Source of the DNA: Mnemiopsis leidyi
Lineage: Eukaryota; Ctenophora; Tentaculata; Lobata; Bolinopsidae
Assembly: GCA_000226015.1 (NCBI GenBank)
Contig: JH152947.1
Span: 72,387 to 103,451 of the forward strand
Length of the DNA stretch: 31,065 nucleotides
Direction: 5' to 3'
This document shows, piece after piece, positions 27,504 through 31,065 of the stretch. Under the pieces are notes generated by a model. The model had not been told where the DNA came from. It searched no databases and saw only the letters and a program-made list of their open reading frames with translations. The translations under genes and the position numbers were made by a program. Every line of letters starts with the position of its first letter. Within the stretch, counting starts at the first letter, position 1.

Positions 27504-30253
27504 ATGTTATCAAGTATCTCAGCGTGGTGCCGAATAAGAAGAAGATATCTCGCGTACTTAAGCATGCTTCTAGTCCTGTATTTTGAAATGACTGCCAGGT
27601 GAAATTAATAAGTTCGATGTTTGTATATAAATGAGATTTGATCATATACTTGATATAACATAGCACTTATTTATTATGCAAATCTTCCAATTGTTATTAA
27701 GAATAACCGGTAATATAAACGTTCCGATTTTTTAGCTTTTTAGGAATTTTAACGTAGCAAACAAGTCATCATCTTATAATGTAATCCTTGTAATCCTTGT
27801 AATCATCCTCACAGGTTTGGGATCCCGTTGGCACTGTTAAAAGGACTAGTAAAGAAGAATTGCAAGGATGTTAACGATAGTGGAACGTTTTGTTGGTCTG
27901 AGAGAACCCAAGCTTTTTTGATTGGTGCTTACTTCTATGGATATACAGCCCAGTCGTTGACAGCTTTTATTGCACAGCGCTTTACAGGTCCTAAACTTAA
28001 ACAAAACAAAATATTATTGGGAATCGTTAGAATTCTATATTGCACAGCGCTTTACAGGTCCTAAACTTAAACAAAACAAAATATTATTGGGAATCGTTAG
28101 AATTCTATATTGCACAGCGCTTTACAGGTCCTAAACTTAAACAAAACAAAATATTATTGGGAATCGTTAGAATTCTATAAATTTTTACCTCACAACGGCA
28201 TGTAATTTGCCCCAGGCAATTTGTCAGTGATTATCTCAGCAATCGACTTATTGCTCAACTATCAGGTTACTTTTCAACTTACAGATTTTGGCTTCTCACT
28301 GCAGCGATAATCGAGATTTCTTTTCCAACCATTGCAACTTTTTCAACTGAATTGCTGATCGTATCACAGGTCTGAATTTTAGGAAGTTATGTCCCCATTT
28401 CTTTTCAATTTGAATTTTATGAAGTAAGATAGTTTTTTAAATTTAAACAGTACCTACTTCTGAACGAGATCTATTGACATTTTCAGTCGATCAGAGGGCT
28501 TTTGGCGGGTGTCATGGTCGCATTTAACTTCAACTATTTGGCTAATTTCAGCGTGGGAGAAGAGAGCAAAACAGTCATAACGGCTTTCGGTAAACTTTTT
28601 CTATCCTTTAAGTTAGCAAATATCTATCAGAGGAATAATTTCAAAGTGCTTGTCTCCGGTTGAATTGGATTACAATATATAAAGATACGAGGTATAAAGG
28701 AAGGACAAAAAACCCCAATTTGGTTAGAGACATAGCACAATTCTCAAACTTATATACTTTTAGACAGCAAAGTGTATTGTTGCAGGAGTGATGGCGAATT
28801 TGGGAAGTGGTACTGGAGGCCTGTTAGCAGCACTTATAATCGAGAGTTTTTCATGGCGACACTACTTTTACTTTGTGGGTGCAATCTATTTTCTGGGACT
28901 TGGGCTACACCTTCTTTTCGTTCAAACGTCTCCACACGATTCTTGGTTAGTGTATGACATTATATCTCGGAACGAGTTTAGGAAGAGCATTTCGAGTTCG
29001 TGGTTTATATGTTTAGCAAGTTATTTGGGGGTTGTGAGCAAGCAAACGCAAAGGCACACGATCTGGCATGTGAATCAATCAGAGGACCGGTTTAAAAATA
29101 AGGCTGATATCGATAATAGAGCTGATCGGTAAAATTAAGGTGAGCAGGGCCTGGGTAGCTTAGTGGTTATAGCAACAGTCTGAATAACTGGAGGTCGTTG
29201 TTTCAATTCCCGCTCCGGTCCCCTTGCCTTAGTTTCCAACTGGTCCGCTGTTTGATTGACATGCCAGATCCTGAAGCTTTGTGTTTGCTTGCTCAAAACC
29301 CCCAATTAACATTATCACAGACACCCCGGTAGCAAGTTGGCCTTAAATGGCAGTATTGTACATTGTACAAGCGACAGTGTGTAAAAACACTTAGTTCTTG
29401 TTTCCAACAAGAGCATGGTAATGAGTAATGACCGTGTTACATTAATGCCCTTATTATATGATGTACCTATATATGCAGGTACTTGTTGGAGGAGGAAAAA
29501 GACTTGATCAAGATGTCTATCTCTGCCAGAAAGGATCGGGCCTCGATTAACCTCTCAGGAAAGACTGCGAGAAAAGATAACTTTTTTAGAAATGTTTTTT
29601 GTCGAGTGTACTTGCTTTCTTTCTGTTTTTATCAGTTTGGACATGGCTTAGTTTACTACAATATGCTAAATGTTATTCCATTTTATCTTAACAAAGTATT
29701 GGGTGCAGAACCTCTATTAATAGCATATCTTAACACAGCTTTGTGTATTTTGATAGCTGTCTGTACTTTATTATTTTCAGCTTTGTACCAAAAACTAGAT
29801 GATTTAATAACTTGGCTTGAATGTAGAATGTTATTTACAATTCTTCCTATGATATTTCAAGTCGTCTTTGCGATTGGGATGCAATATATTGATACAATTA
29901 CTGGCGGGGTAACTATTCTCGCATTCTGTGCAATTGGGTCGTCAACCATGTTCACCGGAGGAATCGTGACGATCAACTATGAGCTAGACCCTCCCAATTC
30001 GAGCCTTATACTTTCTGTCTGGAACAGCTTTGGTCAGATGGCTGGATTCGTAGGACCCCTCTTGATGGCAGCAATTACAACAATAAGCAAAGATACTCCC
30101 AACTATGACGAGGTGTACAAGGAAAGTTGGACACAATTCTTTTATGTTGTTGCTGGAGTAGCTTTAGCAGCTTCACTAGCTGTCGTATCAGCTTATTTCA
30201 TAAAACGAGATGAGTGGATCCCGTTTAGAGATAGGAAAGAGACCGAAGAATAG
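27504..30253 (+). CDS. Transporter D: SLC17-like major-facilitator transporter, six exons, 469 aa
   Basis: Exons: 27504-27598, 27815-27987, 28266-28369, 28487-28589, 28786-28945, 29479-30253 (1410 nt, in frame). Exon 1 was found by likeness to the sisters (RRRYLAYLSMLLVLYFEMTA, then split Arg32). Seen: NC..FCW loop, IGAYFYGYTAQ, RGLLAGVM in TM4, GSGTGGLL, NYELDPPNS, SFGQ, GPLLMAAITT and KRDEW. Two donors are poor: exon 2 ends at gtccta and exon 3 at gtctga; both still give the 173- and 104-nt lengths of the family. It is the most diverged of the four by eye. Predicted 12-span transporter of organic anions or phosphate; substrate unknown. Intron 2 opens with a 70-bp triplication that starts inside exon 2, and intron 5 holds a tRNA-like SINE. 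Confidence 0.83.
27968..28177 (+). repeat. Exact 70-bp triplication across the exon 2 donor of transporter D
   Basis: Three identical copies at 27968-28037, 28038-28107 and 28108-28177. Each holds the last 20 nt of exon 2, the donor (acag then gtccta) and 50 nt of intron. Only the first donor keeps the reading frame; use of the later copies adds 70 or 140 nt and runs into a stop near 28062. Confidence 0.97.
29020..29310. mobile_element. Fold-back element with tRNA-like SINE head in intron 5 of transporter D
   Basis: Arms at about 29020-29090 and 29242-29310 are imperfect inverted copies (both contain gagcaagcaaac and gatctggcatgt in opposite orientation). Between them sits a tRNA-like sequence. 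This looks like two SINE-tail copies in opposite orientation, one with its head. Confidence 0.7.
29147..29221 (+). repeat. tRNA-like SINE head (degenerate)
   Basis: A box tagcttagtgg (29156-29166) matches the consensus, and B box gtttcaattcc (29200-29210) fits with two differences. The acceptor ends (gggcctg and ccggtcc) pair at six of seven positions. A CAGT/ACTG stem closes a 7-nt loop with GAA in the anticodon position. The T stem is poor, so it is a pseudo-tRNA or SINE head rather than a functional tRNA. Confidence 0.6.
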
Positions 30254-30287
30254 TAATTAAGTTTGGAGTTTGGGCATTTGAACTGTA

Positions 30288-30293
30288 ATTAAA
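30288..30293 (+). terminator. Poly(A) signal ATTAAA for transporter D
   Basis: An ATTAAA lies about 35 nt past the stop codon. Confidence 0.45.
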
Positions 30294-30640
30294 AACAGTT
30301 AATCAGGAAGCAGTTATTGTCATTTCATTAAACGAATTTCGTGAGAGATATTGTATTGATTAATTCCATTTCAACTTTATCTGCATCAATTTTATTTCTC
30401 CTAATTGAAGAGGTGGTCTTATAAAAGAAGCAGAAATATTCTCCGCACAGTGAACTCAAAATATCACTTTACTGTTTTGTAGCAAAACGTACGATATAAG
30501 TGCAAAATCATTATCCGTTTATTTGAACGTCTGGATACCTTTCTCAAATATGATAGGCAATTTGGAGCAGTCGGAGCAAGATGGGGTCAGGATTGCAAGC
30601 CCGTAGCTTTTCTATTCAAGAGTTATCGTTGTAGAATATA

Positions 30641-30810
30641 CAGTTAAACCTCTGTGCCTCTATTACTGTGTCCCTCGATTTATCGTGCTTCTTCCTTTCC
30701 CCGATATTTGTCAATACAGTAAAGCACCTATCTACTGTACCTTTATTTACAGTGTCCCTTGCATTACTTTGCCTTTCCCCCGCGAAACCCAGTAAATAGA
30801 GGTTTAACTG
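30641..30810. mobile_element. 170-bp MITE with pogo/Tc1-like inverted ends
   Basis: The ends CAGTTAAACCTCT (30641-30653) and AGAGGTTTAACTG (30798-30810) are perfect inverted repeats flanked by TA on both sides (30639-30640, 30811-30812). The next bases also pair loosely (cctctattactg / cagtaaatagagg). No coding sequence. The TA duplication and the CAGTTAAACC-type end suggest a nonautonomous pogo or Tc1/mariner relative. Confidence 0.8.
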
Positions 30811-30812
30811 TA

Positions 30813-31025
30813 CCTATTCTAGTTCAAAATTCTAGGATCTGTTCTTGTTAAACAAAATTTATGTCTTCTTAACTCTTAAGTCTTAGCCGCTGTAGGTATT
30901 GCCTTTAATGCCTAGGATCTGAAGACCGAGAAGGTAATCAGCCGATTATTATCTCCGTAAATTGCAAAATGGCCAAATCTAATTCCTCCGAGCCAAGTGG
31001 TCGTTCGCTCAGGTGGGCAGAGATC

Positions 31026-31028
<3 letters not shown>
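30813..31028. other. Right flank, no gene recognised
   Basis: Noncoding by eye; no domain, promoter element or poly(A) signal seen. Confidence 0.35.

Positions 31029-31065
<37 letters not shown>
31029..31065. repeat. (TA)n microsatellite at the window edge
   Basis: Uninterrupted TA dinucleotides run to the last base of the window. Confidence 0.97.

Overview
The window is AT-rich eukaryotic DNA from a compact invertebrate genome. Introns are mostly 100-350 bp with GT/AG borders, the retrotransposons are CR1/Jockey-group, and one small gene has a TATA box and an arthropod-type initiator. An arthropod (for example a springtail) would fit, but the species cannot be fixed from sequence alone. A 10-N assembly gap sits inside a long (AG)n tract at 21032-21041.

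Layout, left to right. (1) 1-1700: two non-LTR retrotransposon fragments of different families, abutting head to head. (2) 3240-9394: three minus-strand C2H2 zinc-finger genes (402, 417 and about 275 aa). All share an N-terminal CGFCG finger, and two of them also share an internal acidic peptide, so this is a small tandem family. The spaces between them hold repeats and an unidentified GC-rich block. (3) 10310-30253: a same-strand array of four six-exon major-facilitator transporter genes of SLC17 (sialin/phosphate/VGLUT) type, called A-D here (468, 523, 462 and 469 aa). I rebuilt each from exons; the four middle exons are exactly 173, 104, 103 and 160 nt in all four genes and every joined frame closes. 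Exon 1 of each gene is under 100 nt. (4) A two-exon gene for a 74-aa secreted basic peptide lies between B and C. (5) Intron 1 of gene C is about 6 kb. It carries a TIR element, the (AG)n tract, a miRNA-like hairpin, an E-box cluster and, on the opposite strand, a gene for a cysteine-rich probably GPI-anchored protein. Most of this lies between two inverted copies of a short bipartite repeat, as if a 5-kb block had been inserted. (6) The right end holds a TA-flanked MITE and a (TA)n tract.

The transporters keep the transmembrane-1 arginine of SLC17 proteins, encoded across the exon 1/2 junction, and the TM4 arginine. All four have methionine where vesicular glutamate transporters have a functional glutamate in TM4, so substrate use may have shifted. 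Genes A and B show a conversion-like tract in the last exon. Gene D has an exact 70-bp triplication across its exon 2 splice donor. The neighbouring zinc-finger, peptide and Ly6-like genes have no evident functional link to the transporters.
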